In this document: one piece after another, positions 1 to 8,077 of the stretch
Numbering within the stretch: position 1 is the stretch's first letter
Layout: each line of letters starts with the position of its first letter
The notes under the pieces: model-generated
What the model was told of the DNA's origin: nothing
The model's database searches: none
What the model saw: the letters and a program-made list of their open reading frames with translations, nothing else
NCBI GenBank assembly: GCA_963674545.2
Contig: CAXXFB010000001.1
Coordinates: forward strand, 1,364,001 to 1,428,000
Direction: 5' to 3'
Source: JABGQS01 sp963674545
Lineage (GTDB): Bacteria > Bacillota > Clostridia > Christensenellales > SZUA-584
DNA length: 64,000 nucleotides
Position numbers and translations under genes: made by a program

Positions 1-1376
1 ATCTCGTAACCCTTGTCTGCAACAAGCTCTGTCTGAGGCAGTGCAGCTATCCTCTCGTTCGACTCACCCGCTGCATAGTATATATACTTCTGGTCTTCCT
101 TCATACGTTCTTTATACTCAGCCAGTGTGACCATCTTCTTTTCTGAAGAAGAATAGAACAGTATCAGATCCTGAAGCTCATCTTTGTTCATACCATAGCC
201 CGAATATATACCGTATTTAAGCTGACGCCCAAAGGTCTCAAAGAATTTTTCGTAAGTTTCCCTGTCCTTTTCAAGCATATCAATCAATTCTGACTTTATC
301 TTGTTTTTAATATTCTTTGCTATCAGCTTCAGCTGCCTGTTGTGCTGCAGCAGTTCTCTTGAAATATTAAGCGAAAGGTCTTCTGAGTCTACCATTCCCT
401 GAACAAAGCCAAAGTATTCCGGAAGGAGGTCTTCGCACTTTTTCATTATCATAACGCCTGATGAATAAAGTTCCAGCCCACGCTGATACTCTTTTGTATA
501 AAAATCAAACGGTAGACTGCCCGGTATATAAAGGATCGCGTTATAGCGCACTGTTCCTTCCGCTTTTGTGTGTATATGGCGTAGTGGTTTGTCGAAACCA
601 TATCGCTTTTCGCTGTAGAAGTTCTCATAGTCTTCATCGGTCAATTCGCTCTTGTTTTTGCGCCAGATCGGCACCATACTGTTTATTGTTTCAACTTCAC
701 TATAGCTTTCGAACTCGTCGCTGTCTTCCTTCTTTCGGCTTTTTTCCACATCCATCTTAATAGGATAACGTATGAAGTCGCTGTATTTTTTGATTATCGA
801 CTGAAGTCTGTACGTATCCAGATAATCGTCATAGTTTTCCTCTTCCGTGTTTTCTTTTATGTGCAGCGTTATAGTCGTGCCGACTTCCTGCTTTTCGCAC
901 GGTTCAATAGAATATCCTTCTGCCCCTTTCGACACCCACTCAAAGGCTTCGTCACTATGCAGCGCCTTTGATTTTACGCTTACTTTGTCGGCTACCATGA
1001 ACGCAGAATAGAAGCCCACGCCAAACTGGCCTATAATATCGATGCCGTCATGTTTCTCCACGTTCTTTTTAAAATCCAGCGTGCCGCTCTTTGCTATTAC
1101 GCCAAGATTCTTTTCCAGCTCTTCCTCGGTCATGCCAATGCCTGTGTCTTTGACCGTCAGTGTCCTTGTTTCCTTGTCCGCTTCTATGCTTATATAAAAA
1201 TCGTCTTTGTTGAACGAAATACTCTCGTCGCTGAGAGCCTTGTAATATATTTTGTCTATTGCGTCGCTGGCATTTGAGATAAGCTCACGTAAAAAAATCT
1301 CTTTGTGCGTATAAATGGAGTTTATCATAAGGTCCAGCAATCTTTGTGATTCCGCCTTGAATTTCCTTTTACCCAT
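1..1376 (-). CDS. htpG: Molecular chaperone HtpG (Hsp90), C-terminal part beyond the window edge
   Basis: Bacterial Hsp90, a cytosolic ATP-dependent chaperone. The visible 458 codons begin MGKRKFKAE and carry the GHKL ATPase motifs in order: ELISNASDA (about residue 30), DTGIGM (about 80), and the lid and glycine loop GQFGVGFYSAF (about 115), followed by the GTTITLH block. The middle domain follows, with the conserved segments LYIPGSLPFDFY and SSGVMIM. The family is normally about 620-640 residues, so roughly the last 170 residues (dimerisation domain) lie off the left edge. The ATG at 1376 has GGGAGATGA upstream. It is preceded by a CIRCE operator and a strong promoter, so it is probably an HrcA-repressed heat-shock gene. 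It appears monocistronic on its upstream side. Confidence 0.97.
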   Translation of the reverse strand, partial: MGKRKFKAESQRLLDLMINSIYTHKEIFLRELISNASDAIDKIYYKALSDESISFNKDDFYISIEADKETRTLTVKDTGIGMTEEELEKNLGVIAKSGTLDFKKNVEKHDGIDIIGQFGVGFYSAFMVADKVSVKSKALHSDEAFEWVSKGAEGYSIEPCEKQEVGTTITLHIKENTEEENYDDYLDTYRLQSIIKKYSDFIRYPIKMDVEKSRKKEDSDEFESYSEVETINSMVPIWRKNKSELTDEDYENFYSEKRYGFDKPLRHIHTKAEGTVRYNAILYIPGSLPFDFYTKEYQRGLELYSSGVMIMKKCEDLLPEYFGFVQGMVDSEDLSLNISRELLQHNRQLKLIAKNIKNKIKSELIDMLEKDRETYEKFFETFGRQLKYGIYSGYGMNKDELQDLILFYSSSEKKMVTLAEYKERMKEDQKYIYYAAGESNERIAALPQTELVADKGYE

Positions 1377-1406
1377 AAAAAAAGTCATCTCCCTGAATCG
1401 TTGATT

Positions 1407-1433
1407 TTAGCACTCCTTAGCCGAGAGTGCTAA
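1407..1433. promoter_or_regulatory. CIRCE operator (HrcA binding site)
   Basis: The sequence is a perfect inverted repeat TTAGCACTC, nine spacer bases, GAGTGCTAA, which is the full CIRCE consensus. It lies 31 bp upstream of the htpG start and just downstream of the promoter, so it overlaps the expected 5' leader. Established knowledge: HrcA binds CIRCE and represses class I heat-shock genes, typically groESL and the hrcA-dnaK operon. Its presence on htpG is inferred to place this gene in that class. Confidence 0.96.
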
Positions 1434-1440
1434 CATATAT

Positions 1441-1468
1441 ACTTTACCATCTTCTATATTTTTGTCAA
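1441..1468 (-). promoter_or_regulatory. Promoter of htpG
   Basis: Reading the minus strand, a perfect -35 TTGACA (1463-1468) is followed after 16 bp by a -10-like TAAAGT (1441-1446). The CIRCE element starts 8 bp further on. An alternative -10 (AAGTAT) two bases downstream gives a spacer of 18, so the exact -10 is not certain. Confidence 0.75.
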
Positions 1469-1539
1469 GGCTGTGAATTTTAACAAATTGTAAAAATCGG
1501 AAACCCAGCCCGTTTCTGTATTGCAGATTTATCTATAGT

Positions 1540-2439
1540 TTAAAAGCAATCGCCCGCATTCTCTTCGCTTTCAAAGTCAACTTCTACAGTCACATGCTCA
1601 ATGCCCATGTCTTGCGCCGTGTCTCTTACTTTCTTTTTCATATTTATGATTTCGTTTCTGTCTATATCATCACTTACCACAACATGCAAGCTGAGCAGGT
1701 TCTTTTCTCCGTCAAGAGACCAGATGTGTGTATGATATACTTTAAGTGCATCTGTTGCCTGCTTGACCTTCTTTTCCACTTCGTCTATCGATATGCCTTC
1801 GGGAACGCCCTGCAGGAATACTTTCCATATCTTCCATAGATTCTTCACAACGTTAAATAGTACAAACAGGGTAATGAGCACTGATAGTATAGGGTCAAGT
1901 ATCGGAAGGTCCGCAAGCATCATAACCAGAGCGCCTATAAGAAGTACAGCCCAACCAAGCACGTCCTCCAGAAGGTGCCATGAAACGACCTTTTCATTCA
2001 GCGAAGAACCTCTCCGAAGACGTATCACGGCTATTGAATTAACGACGATACCGATCACGGCAAAAATAAGTATACCTTCCGAATTAACAGGCTGTGGATT
2101 TATTATTCTCGGCACAGACCTTGTTAGTATGAAAACCGAACCAGCCACGAGTATGAGGCTGTTTACAAGTGCACCCAGCAGAGAGAACCTCGCATAGCCA
2201 AACGAAAACTTCTTGTCCGGGCCTTTTTCCGAAAGCCGCTGCAGATACCACGCCAGGCCCAGCGAGAAAGAATCGCCAAGGTCGTGCAAGGCATCCGAAA
2301 GTACAGCAAGGCTATTTGTCCATATGCCGCCCGCTACCTCCAGCACAGTGAAAGTAAGGTTTAAAAAGAAAGCAACCTTTATATTCTTCTGTTTTTCGTT
2401 TCCGTGTACATGTGCCATTTTCTTGTCCGCCGCTTTCAT
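1540..2439 (-). CDS. Cation diffusion facilitator family metal transporter (CzcD-like)
   Basis: A 299-residue inner-membrane protein of the CDF family, which exports Zn2+ or similar divalent cations by proton antiport. Six hydrophobic segments occupy about residues 20-205. The metal site of TM2 is seen in LSDALHDLGDS and that of TM5 in HLLEDVLGW (HxxxD in both), the pattern usual for zinc-preferring members. A cytoplasmic domain of about 90 residues follows, with a His-containing stretch (YHTHIWSLDG) as in CzcD. The N-terminus has a short His/Lys-rich tail. A GTG lies one codon upstream of the ATG chosen here, and no clear ribosome binding site is visible, so the start is uncertain. It stands alone between htpG and the DeoR gene. 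Confidence 0.9.
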   Translation of the reverse strand: MKAADKKMAHVHGNEKQKNIKVAFFLNLTFTVLEVAGGIWTNSLAVLSDALHDLGDSFSLGLAWYLQRLSEKGPDKKFSFGYARFSLLGALVNSLILVAGSVFILTRSVPRIINPQPVNSEGILIFAVIGIVVNSIAVIRLRRGSSLNEKVVSWHLLEDVLGWAVLLIGALVMMLADLPILDPILSVLITLFVLFNVVKNLWKIWKVFLQGVPEGISIDEVEKKVKQATDALKVYHTHIWSLDGEKNLLSLHVVVSDDIDRNEIINMKKKVRDTAQDMGIEHVTVEVDFESEENAGDCF

Positions 2440-2513
2440 CACATTATACTAATACTCTAACATTTTGTTCATGTTTGTCAAGAAACGCTGCGCCCACCAA
2501 ATAATTGCTCTAG

Positions 2514-2549
2514 TAAAAAAAGAAAAAGCTGCCATATTTCTATGACAGC
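2514..2549 (-). terminator. Rho-independent terminator after the DeoR gene
   Basis: On the minus strand an inverted repeat GCTGTCATA / TATGGCAGC with a GAAA loop (2528-2549) is followed by a long T-rich tract (2514-2527). It begins 30 bp past the stop of the DeoR-family gene and closes that operon. Confidence 0.88.
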
Positions 2550-2578
2550 AGGTGAAAATATATGAAAAGCTACTACTC

Positions 2579-3364
2579 TTATACTTTTATAACTTCGATA
2601 CCCATCTTGGCTATCGCTTTTAATTCTTCTTTGTCTGCCTTTTTGTTCGTGACCAATGTGTCTATGCTCGTGATCTCATCAATATGGGCAAATCCTTCTC
2701 TTGCAATTTTGGTATAGTCCGAGACGACTATTATTTGGTTTGCCCTGCTGACCATCTGACGGCTGACTTCCGCCTCCAGATAGTGGTAGGTAGTGAGCCC
2801 GCTTTGTACGCTCACACCGTCCACAGCCGTGATCATCTTGTCCGCTTTATATTTTTTAAGCTGACACAGTGCGTCGTCACCATACGTAAAGTGATAGCGG
2901 GGATCAAGGCTTCCGCCAAGAAGTATCACGTTTATATTGCTGTGATAGCTGAGTTCTTCAGCCGCTTGCAGCGAATTGGTGACTACCGTTAAATTCTTAA
3001 CGTCGGTTATCTCCGTTGCTACGAAATACGTCGTCGTACCCGAGTCAAGCATCAGCGTATCACCGTCGCTTATCATGCTCCTTACGGCTTTGGCTATCTG
3101 CATTTTCTCTTCCCTGTTGACGTTCATCCTGTCGTTAAGAGACATATTACAGTAAGCTTTCCTCGTGCCCACAGCACCGCCGTGAACACGAGTAAGCATT
3201 CCTTCAGCTTCAAGCTCACTCAAATCATTCCTTATCGTAACTTCGGATATACCAAAAGTACGGGAAAGGTCAGTTACCTTTACCTTGCCCTTCTTCTTGA
3301 GCATTTCTAAGATACTTTGTCTTCTATCGTCTATTCCGATTTCTTCGATATGAGCTTCACTCAT
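2579..3364 (-). CDS. DeoR/GlpR family transcriptional regulator
   Basis: 261 residues. An N-terminal winged helix-turn-helix (about 12-70) shows the DeoR signature VTDLSRTFGISEVTIRNDLSELEAEGMLTRVHGGA. The C-terminal sugar-phosphate sensor domain (about 90-255) shows DSGTTT, VTNSLQAAEEL and the LGG loop expected of the family. Such proteins are usually repressors that respond to phosphorylated sugars. It is the last gene of a minus-strand run, 20 bp after the Gfo/Idh gene, and is the likely regulator of the kinase/aldolase genes upstream. No operator was recognised with confidence. Confidence 0.93.
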   Translation of the reverse strand: MSEAHIEEIGIDDRRQSILEMLKKKGKVKVTDLSRTFGISEVTIRNDLSELEAEGMLTRVHGGAVGTRKAYCNMSLNDRMNVNREEKMQIAKAVRSMISDGDTLMLDSGTTTYFVATEITDVKNLTVVTNSLQAAEELSYHSNINVILLGGSLDPRYHFTYGDDALCQLKKYKADKMITAVDGVSVQSGLTTYHYLEAEVSRQMVSRANQIIVVSDYTKIAREGFAHIDEITSIDTLVTNKKADKEELKAIAKMGIEVIKV

Positions 3365-3384
3365 TTTTTTCTACCTTATCCTTA

Positions 3385-4521
3385 TTAGTCGATCTTTACC
3401 CATTCGTCCTTCTCTGCAGATTCATAGCATTTTTCCATGACGTGCTGGATATATGCGCCCTCTGCAAATGACGGTGTAGACTGTTTGCCTTCATATGCGT
3501 TGTTAATAAAGTTGAACAGTGCATGTGCGTGCGGACGTGTGAATCCAAGCGTAAACTTAGGGTTCGGGAATGCTCCGCCCGGCTTCTCGAACTTACTCAT
3601 CGTATCGATGCGTGTGAAGCCTTTGTTGCCACCGTAAGGGCCCTCTTTAATGGTGTTGTCGTAGAACTCGAGGTATCCAGGATCCATACTGTTGAACCTA
3701 AGAGCGCCTTTTTCTCCGTGGATCTCGAAACGAAGCTCGTCATCGCATCCGCTTGCAACTTTGCTTGCTTCTACGATACCTTTAGCGCCGTTCTTCATCT
3801 TGAGCATCGTCAAGCTTGTGTCTTCGCCCTCTACCTTTACCATATCTCCGTCTCTGTTCGGTCTCTGGTCATATGCAATATCGAGCATAGTATATACGCT
3901 GTCGTACTCACCGAGCAGGCTGTACATTACGTCGAATGCGTGTGAGCCAAGGTCCAGAAGAACTCCGCCGCCTCCGAACTTTTTGTCCTGTTTCCAGCTA
4001 AGCGCTTTCATCGGGTTGGTACCGCTGGAATGTAGATAACTCGTCCTGAATAAATAAGTCTTGCCTATCCTGTCTTCGTCTATCAACTTCTTTGCAAGCA
4101 TGGTTGCAGGATAGAACCTCATCTGCAGCGCCATCTGCGTCGTCTGGCCTTTTGTTTCTTTAAGAACTTCAAGAACTTCTGCGCTCTCTTCGCTGTTTGC
4201 TGTGAGCGGCTTGTCACAATAAACGTGCTTGCCTGCCCTAAGAGCTTTTATAACCAGGTCTTTATGGAAGACGTTAGGCGTGCATACGCTCACTACGTCT
4301 ATCTCGTCGTTGTTTATGATGTCGTCTGGGTTCATAGTTGCAAACTCGAAACCCTGCTGTTCTTTAGCGGTTTCTGCAACTCCCGGCACTGTGTCACAGA
4401 TGCCTTTAAGCTTAATCGTATACGGTAAGTCAGAGTAATACAGTGGTATGGTCTTGTAGCCATACGTGTGCATTTTGCCCATAAAACCGTAGCCTATGAC
4501 GCCTACACCAATCTCTTTCAT
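3385..4521 (-). CDS. Gfo/Idh/MocA family NAD(P)-dependent oxidoreductase
   Basis: 378 residues. The N-terminal Rossmann fold has GVGVIGYGFMGKMH and the CTPNVFHKDLVIKAL segment. The family's catalytic lysine block is YCDKPLTANSEES, with the conserved CDKP. The C-terminal domain carries GGGGVLLDLGSHAFDVMYSLLGE, whose Asp and His are the usual sugar-site residues. Members oxidise or epimerise sugars and inositols at one hydroxyl using NAD(P); the substrate cannot be told here. It lies between the aminotransferase and the DeoR gene, so a joint role in amino sugar or keto-inositol metabolism is possible but inferred. Confidence 0.93.
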   Translation of the reverse strand: MKEIGVGVIGYGFMGKMHTYGYKTIPLYYSDLPYTIKLKGICDTVPGVAETAKEQQGFEFATMNPDDIINNDEIDVVSVCTPNVFHKDLVIKALRAGKHVYCDKPLTANSEESAEVLEVLKETKGQTTQMALQMRFYPATMLAKKLIDEDRIGKTYLFRTSYLHSSGTNPMKALSWKQDKKFGGGGVLLDLGSHAFDVMYSLLGEYDSVYTMLDIAYDQRPNRDGDMVKVEGEDTSLTMLKMKNGAKGIVEASKVASGCDDELRFEIHGEKGALRFNSMDPGYLEFYDNTIKEGPYGGNKGFTRIDTMSKFEKPGGAFPNPKFTLGFTRPHAHALFNFINNAYEGKQSTPSFAEGAYIQHVMEKCYESAEKDEWVKID

Positions 4522-4565
4522 TTCAAATCTCTCCTTAATCCTCTATAGAAAACACTAACTATTAG

Positions 4566-4598
4566 ACTTCCGGCAAGGCATTGTGCCTTGCCGGAAGT
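4566..4598. repeat. Perfect 15-bp-stem hairpin between aminotransferase and oxidoreductase genes
   Basis: A perfect inverted repeat ACTTCCGGCAAGGCA, loop TTG, TGCCTTGCCGGAAGT. The T-run (4598-4604) is on the plus-strand side, so as a Rho-independent terminator it faces plus-strand (antisense) transcription into the aminotransferase gene. On the coding minus strand it lacks a U-tract and is better read as an intercistronic stabilising or partially terminating hairpin. Confidence 0.85.
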
Positions 4599-4602
4599 TT
4601 TT

Positions 4603-5955
4603 TTAATATCCGAGCTCTTTGCAGGTTTCTGCAATAGCTTCTTCGATTATATCCATGCCCTTCATAGCCATGTCGTCTTCCATTATCATCGGAGGAGACA
4701 TCCTAAGTATATGGCCGGACGGAACCCATGCAAGGCCTTTGTGGAATGCCTTCTGATAGACCATCTTGCCAGCCTGCTCAAACGGCTCTTTTGTTTCTTT
4801 GTCTTTTACAATCTCGATAGCGAGCAGGCAGCCTTTGCCCCTTGCATCGCCGACTATAGCGTACTTTTCTTTAAGTTCGTTCATCCTGCCAAGGAAAAGC
4901 TCGCCAAGATGCGTTGAGCGCTCGTTTAGGTTTTCCTCTTCGATTACTTCAATTGATGCAAGTGCAGCCGCACATGCCATCGGATTGCCGCCATAGCTTG
5001 AAGAAGCGCTGATGTTCTCTACAGCTTCTTTATATTTGTCGCTTACGCACATCGCTGTAACAGGGAATCCGTTTCCGAAGCCTTTGCCGAGCGTTGTGAT
5101 ATCAGGCGTAACATCCCAATGCTCCATGCAGAACATCTTACCCGTTCTTGCCATGCCTGAAAGGACCTCGTCTGCAAATAGCAATATGCCTTTTTCATCG
5201 CACCACTGGCGAAGCAGAGGCATGAAGTCATCCGGAGGAACGACACTGCCACCCCAGCCCTGAATAGGCTCGAGAACTACTGCAGCAACGTCCTGTGCTG
5301 TTTCGTTTACATACATCTTCTCTAAAAAGTCGATATATTCTTTGCCGCTGTCAGGATTCTTTACAGGTATATTCGGTCTGTACGGATTAGGTCTTGGTGC
5401 AAGATAGAACCCCGGCGCCCTTCCGCCTGTTGTCTTGTTAACTATTGCACAGCTTACAGCACCCTGAGTTTTGCCGTGGAAGTCTCTCCAGAATGAAATG
5501 AACTCCGTTTTGCCTGTTGCAGCCCTTGCACAACGCAGACCGGCTTCAACTGCTGTTGTTCCTGAGTCATAAAGCTGAACTCCGTTTAAGTCTCCCATAG
5601 TTACACTCGCAAGCTTCTCAAGAAGCGCCGTTTTAACAGGTGTTGAGAAGTCGTGGCAGTTCATCAGCTGATTAGCATATTTTGCAACAGCTTCGCTGAT
5701 TTTCGGATGGCAGTGGCCAAGACCAGTAACATATATACCGGATGAGAAATCTATATATTCATTGCCGTCAACGTCTGTCAACACGCAGCCTTTACCAGAT
5801 TCGAATGCAACCGGAAACAGTTTAACCTGACTTGAAAAACCCTTCATTATCTTCTGAGCTCTGCCGTGAATATCCTTGGATTTAGGACCGGGAAGCTCTG
5901 TTTTGATGTTTGGCACGGTGTTAATATCAACCTTTGCCCAATCTTTATCGTACAT
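4603..5955 (-). CDS. Class III PLP-dependent aminotransferase
   Basis: 450 residues, the usual length for the 4-aminobutyrate/acetylornithine aminotransferase group. Landmarks in order: DVDGNEYIDFSSGIYVTGLGH near the N-terminus, YDSGTTAVEAGLRCAR (PLP phosphate-binding region), FHGKTQGA, EPIQGWGG, LLFADEVLSGMARTG with the PLP-pairing Asp, and TLGKGFGNGFPV with the Schiff-base lysine. It transfers an amino group from an omega-amino donor to 2-oxoglutarate or pyruvate; the donor is not predictable. It is followed by a hairpin and the Gfo/Idh gene, which is consistent with catabolism of an amino compound or amino sugar. Confidence 0.94.
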   Translation of the reverse strand: MYDKDWAKVDINTVPNIKTELPGPKSKDIHGRAQKIMKGFSSQVKLFPVAFESGKGCVLTDVDGNEYIDFSSGIYVTGLGHCHPKISEAVAKYANQLMNCHDFSTPVKTALLEKLASVTMGDLNGVQLYDSGTTAVEAGLRCARAATGKTEFISFWRDFHGKTQGAVSCAIVNKTTGGRAPGFYLAPRPNPYRPNIPVKNPDSGKEYIDFLEKMYVNETAQDVAAVVLEPIQGWGGSVVPPDDFMPLLRQWCDEKGILLFADEVLSGMARTGKMFCMEHWDVTPDITTLGKGFGNGFPVTAMCVSDKYKEAVENISASSSYGGNPMACAAALASIEVIEEENLNERSTHLGELFLGRMNELKEKYAIVGDARGKGCLLAIEIVKDKETKEPFEQAGKMVYQKAFHKGLAWVPSGHILRMSPPMIMEDDMAMKGMDIIEEAIAETCKELGY

Positions 5956-6089
5956 TGTATCCTCCTTATGTTTTGGTTTTGAATTTCTTTCGTTTCTATT
6001 TTACTTTAAATTCGTTTCACTGTCAATTATATTATAAGTCTTTTTTGTTAAATTCCTGTTTTCTATTTGAAAATATTTATTTACACATT

Positions 6090-6118
6090 AAAAAAGCCCC
6101 GCAAAAAAAAGCAGGGCT
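6090..6118 (-). terminator. Rho-independent terminator after the Cys-rich gene pair
   Basis: On the minus strand AGCCCTGC, an eight-T loop, GCGGGGCT (one mismatched pair) is followed by TTTTTT. It lies just after the stop codon at 6132 and separates the kinase/Cys-rich gene run from the aminotransferase operon. Confidence 0.85.
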
Positions 6119-6131
6119 GTGAAAAACCGCC

Positions 6132-6326
6132 TTATTTATGTTCTATATAATCGTAATATAAATCTTCAATAGTCTTTGTCTTGCCGGTTTCCCTATACCC
6201 GTCGGAGAAAAAGCATATAGGCAGATTCCCTCTCGTTTTGTGGTGATTTATACACTCACAGCATTTGCCGAATCTGGGGCAGTCTGTTGCGGCACAAGGA
6301 CAGTTAATATTGTTACTGCAGGACAT
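6132..6326 (-). CDS. Small Cys-rich protein, paralog of the next gene upstream (resembles DUF6485)
   Basis: 64 residues with seven cysteines and two neighbouring histidines, arranged CPCxxxxCPRFGKCCECINHHKTRGNLPxCFF. The CxC, GKCCxC and HH elements suggest a metal or Fe-S binding mini-protein, but this is inference. It aligns along its length with the 62-residue protein encoded 11 bp upstream, so the two are a tandem duplication. The family resembles what I recall as DUF6485; function unknown. It has its own ribosome binding site (AAGGAGG before the ATG) and is co-directional with the FGGY kinase, followed by a terminator. Confidence 0.82.
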   Translation of the reverse strand: MSCSNNINCPCAATDCPRFGKCCECINHHKTRGNLPICFFSDGYRETGKTKTIEDLYYDYIEHK

Positions 6327-6337
6327 CTGCTTCCTCC

Positions 6338-6526
6338 TTACTTGTTCTTCATGAAGTCTGCATATGCAGCTTCAATAGAGCGGTCATAAGTTGCCTCTCC
6401 TTCTTTTGAGAAAAGGCATCCCGGGAGTTCCCCTCTGCGCTTGTGATACGCTATACATTGGCAGCACTTGCCGTGCTTTGAACAGGGATATGTGCATGTA
6501 CACTCCATCGTACTATCGCAAGCCAT
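6338..6526 (-). CDS. Small Cys-rich protein (resembles DUF6485)
   Basis: 62 residues with the pattern CTCTYPCSKHGKCCQCIAYHKRRGELPGCLF, matching the neighbour at every cysteine of the core and at the His. No signal peptide or membrane segment, so probably cytosolic. It starts 9 bp after the FGGY kinase stop with GGAGG upstream of the ATG, so it is translated from the same message. Function is not known to me; the conserved Cys/His set suggests metal binding. Confidence 0.83.
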   Translation of the reverse strand: MACDSTMECTCTYPCSKHGKCCQCIAYHKRRGELPGCLFSKEGEATYDRSIEAAYADFMKNK

Positions 6527-6535
6527 TTTAACCTC

Positions 6536-8065
6536 CTAACCTTTTGCCTGCCGGCTCTTTTCATATACCGGAAGCATATTCTCGTAGAGCGACAGGAAAA
6601 CATCATAATATTTATCGTATTTGGCTGCTGTTTGTCCATCCGGAATAAAGCTGCCGCTTACATCAATAAGCTTTTCACAAGCAGAATCAACACTTTCAAA
6701 GAATCCGCAGGATACTGCTCCAAGTATAGCTGCACCCAGCGAAGCCGCCTCTGAATGTTTCATCTTTATTATTTTTTTGCCTGTAACGTCAGCTTTTATC
6801 TGGCTCCAGAAATCGCTCTTTGAGCCGCCGCCTACGCTTCTTATTTCGTCTATCTTTATACCAAAAGATTCTATGAATTCTATATTCTCACGCAGCATGT
6901 ACGCAACACCCTCTAATATCGAACGAACAAAATGCGCTTTTGTGCTTCCAAGTGTCACACCGCTGAAAACACCTGTTGCGTCAACGTTAGTATCCGGGCT
7001 CAGCTTGCCCGCAAAATGCGGCATCAGCAGAAGTCCGTCACTGCCCGCAGAAACGCCCTGCGCCATCTGTGTAAGCATATCATATACTGAAATACCCTGT
7101 TGTTCAGACAGCTTTGCTTCTTCGCTGCAGAAAGTATCTTTGAACCACTTGAAGATTATGCCCGCAGTAGTACAATAAGGCAGTATAAGGAACTTATCGT
7201 CATAGTGTTTAAGATAAGTCATCTTTTTATCCATGTCGTAAACAGGCTTGTCGGTAGTCGCTGCAACGACGAGGCATGTACCCGTGACTTCAGAAACCAC
7301 GCCTTCTCTGATGTTGCCGGCTCCGATAGCCGTACATGTCTGGTCTATTCCTGCAGTAGTGACCATTGCTTTTTTAGTAAGCCCCAGTTCATCCGCAGCT
7401 GTTCCCGAAAGGCTTCCGACCTGTGTTCCGCTGGCGAGTACCTTCGGTATCTTATCTTTATCAAGCCCCGCAGCTTCGAAGACATCGTCATATAGTTTGT
7501 TTTCATTAATATCGTAATACCCTGTTGTCGCTATCAGCGGTATGTTCGTTACCCTCTCGCCTGTCAGTTTGAAAATAAGATAGTCTTCTAATAGAAGAAA
7601 TTTATCAGTCTTTTCATAAACATCCGGCATCTCGTCTTTGTACCACTTGAGCTTGCATACGGGGTTTGCCGGCCCGATCTCAGGTATACCTGTAGTCTTA
7701 AAGAAATCATCGTGCCCGATTTTCTCAATAAAAAAGTCTGACTGGCTTTGTGCTCTGGCATCAATCCAGACTATAGCTGGAGCAAGCACATTGCCGTTTT
7801 TATCTATCGGTATAAGTGTTTCGCCCTGTGTTGTGCAGGTTACCGATACTACTTCACCTGCGTCTATACCGCTCTTTTTAAGCAGCTCGCTTATAGACTG
7901 TTTTACGACGTCCCAATAAACTTCTGCGTCAAGTTCAACGATATCGTTTGCCGGAGTGTCAAGCTGATATTCCTTGCCTGTGCTTTCAACAATGTTCAGT
8001 TTCTCATCAAAAAGGCATGCTTTCAGCGAGGTTGTGCCCATATCAAATGTTATCAGATATGCCAT
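6536..8065 (-). CDS. FGGY-family carbohydrate kinase
   Basis: 509 residues, typical xylulokinase/ribulokinase size. N-terminal actin-like domain begins MAYLITFDMGTTSLKACLFD (ATP phosphate loop DxGTT). VWIDARA and the catalytic base region AGIDQTCTAIGAG follow, and the C-terminal family signature appears as GGGSKSDFWSQIKADVTGKKI. These enzymes phosphorylate sugars or polyols with ATP. The second FGGY kinase in this window (10768-12234) is a different subgroup, so two substrates or two steps are likely. It follows the PfkB kinase by 12 bp, consistent with an operon. Confidence 0.93.
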   Translation of the reverse strand: MAYLITFDMGTTSLKACLFDEKLNIVESTGKEYQLDTPANDIVELDAEVYWDVVKQSISELLKKSGIDAGEVVSVTCTTQGETLIPIDKNGNVLAPAIVWIDARAQSQSDFFIEKIGHDDFFKTTGIPEIGPANPVCKLKWYKDEMPDVYEKTDKFLLLEDYLIFKLTGERVTNIPLIATTGYYDINENKLYDDVFEAAGLDKDKIPKVLASGTQVGSLSGTAADELGLTKKAMVTTAGIDQTCTAIGAGNIREGVVSEVTGTCLVVAATTDKPVYDMDKKMTYLKHYDDKFLILPYCTTAGIIFKWFKDTFCSEEAKLSEQQGISVYDMLTQMAQGVSAGSDGLLLMPHFAGKLSPDTNVDATGVFSGVTLGSTKAHFVRSILEGVAYMLRENIEFIESFGIKIDEIRSVGGGSKSDFWSQIKADVTGKKIIKMKHSEAASLGAAILGAVSCGFFESVDSACEKLIDVSGSFIPDGQTAAKYDKYYDVFLSLYENMLPVYEKSRQAKG

Positions 8066-8077
8066 TTATATATCCTT

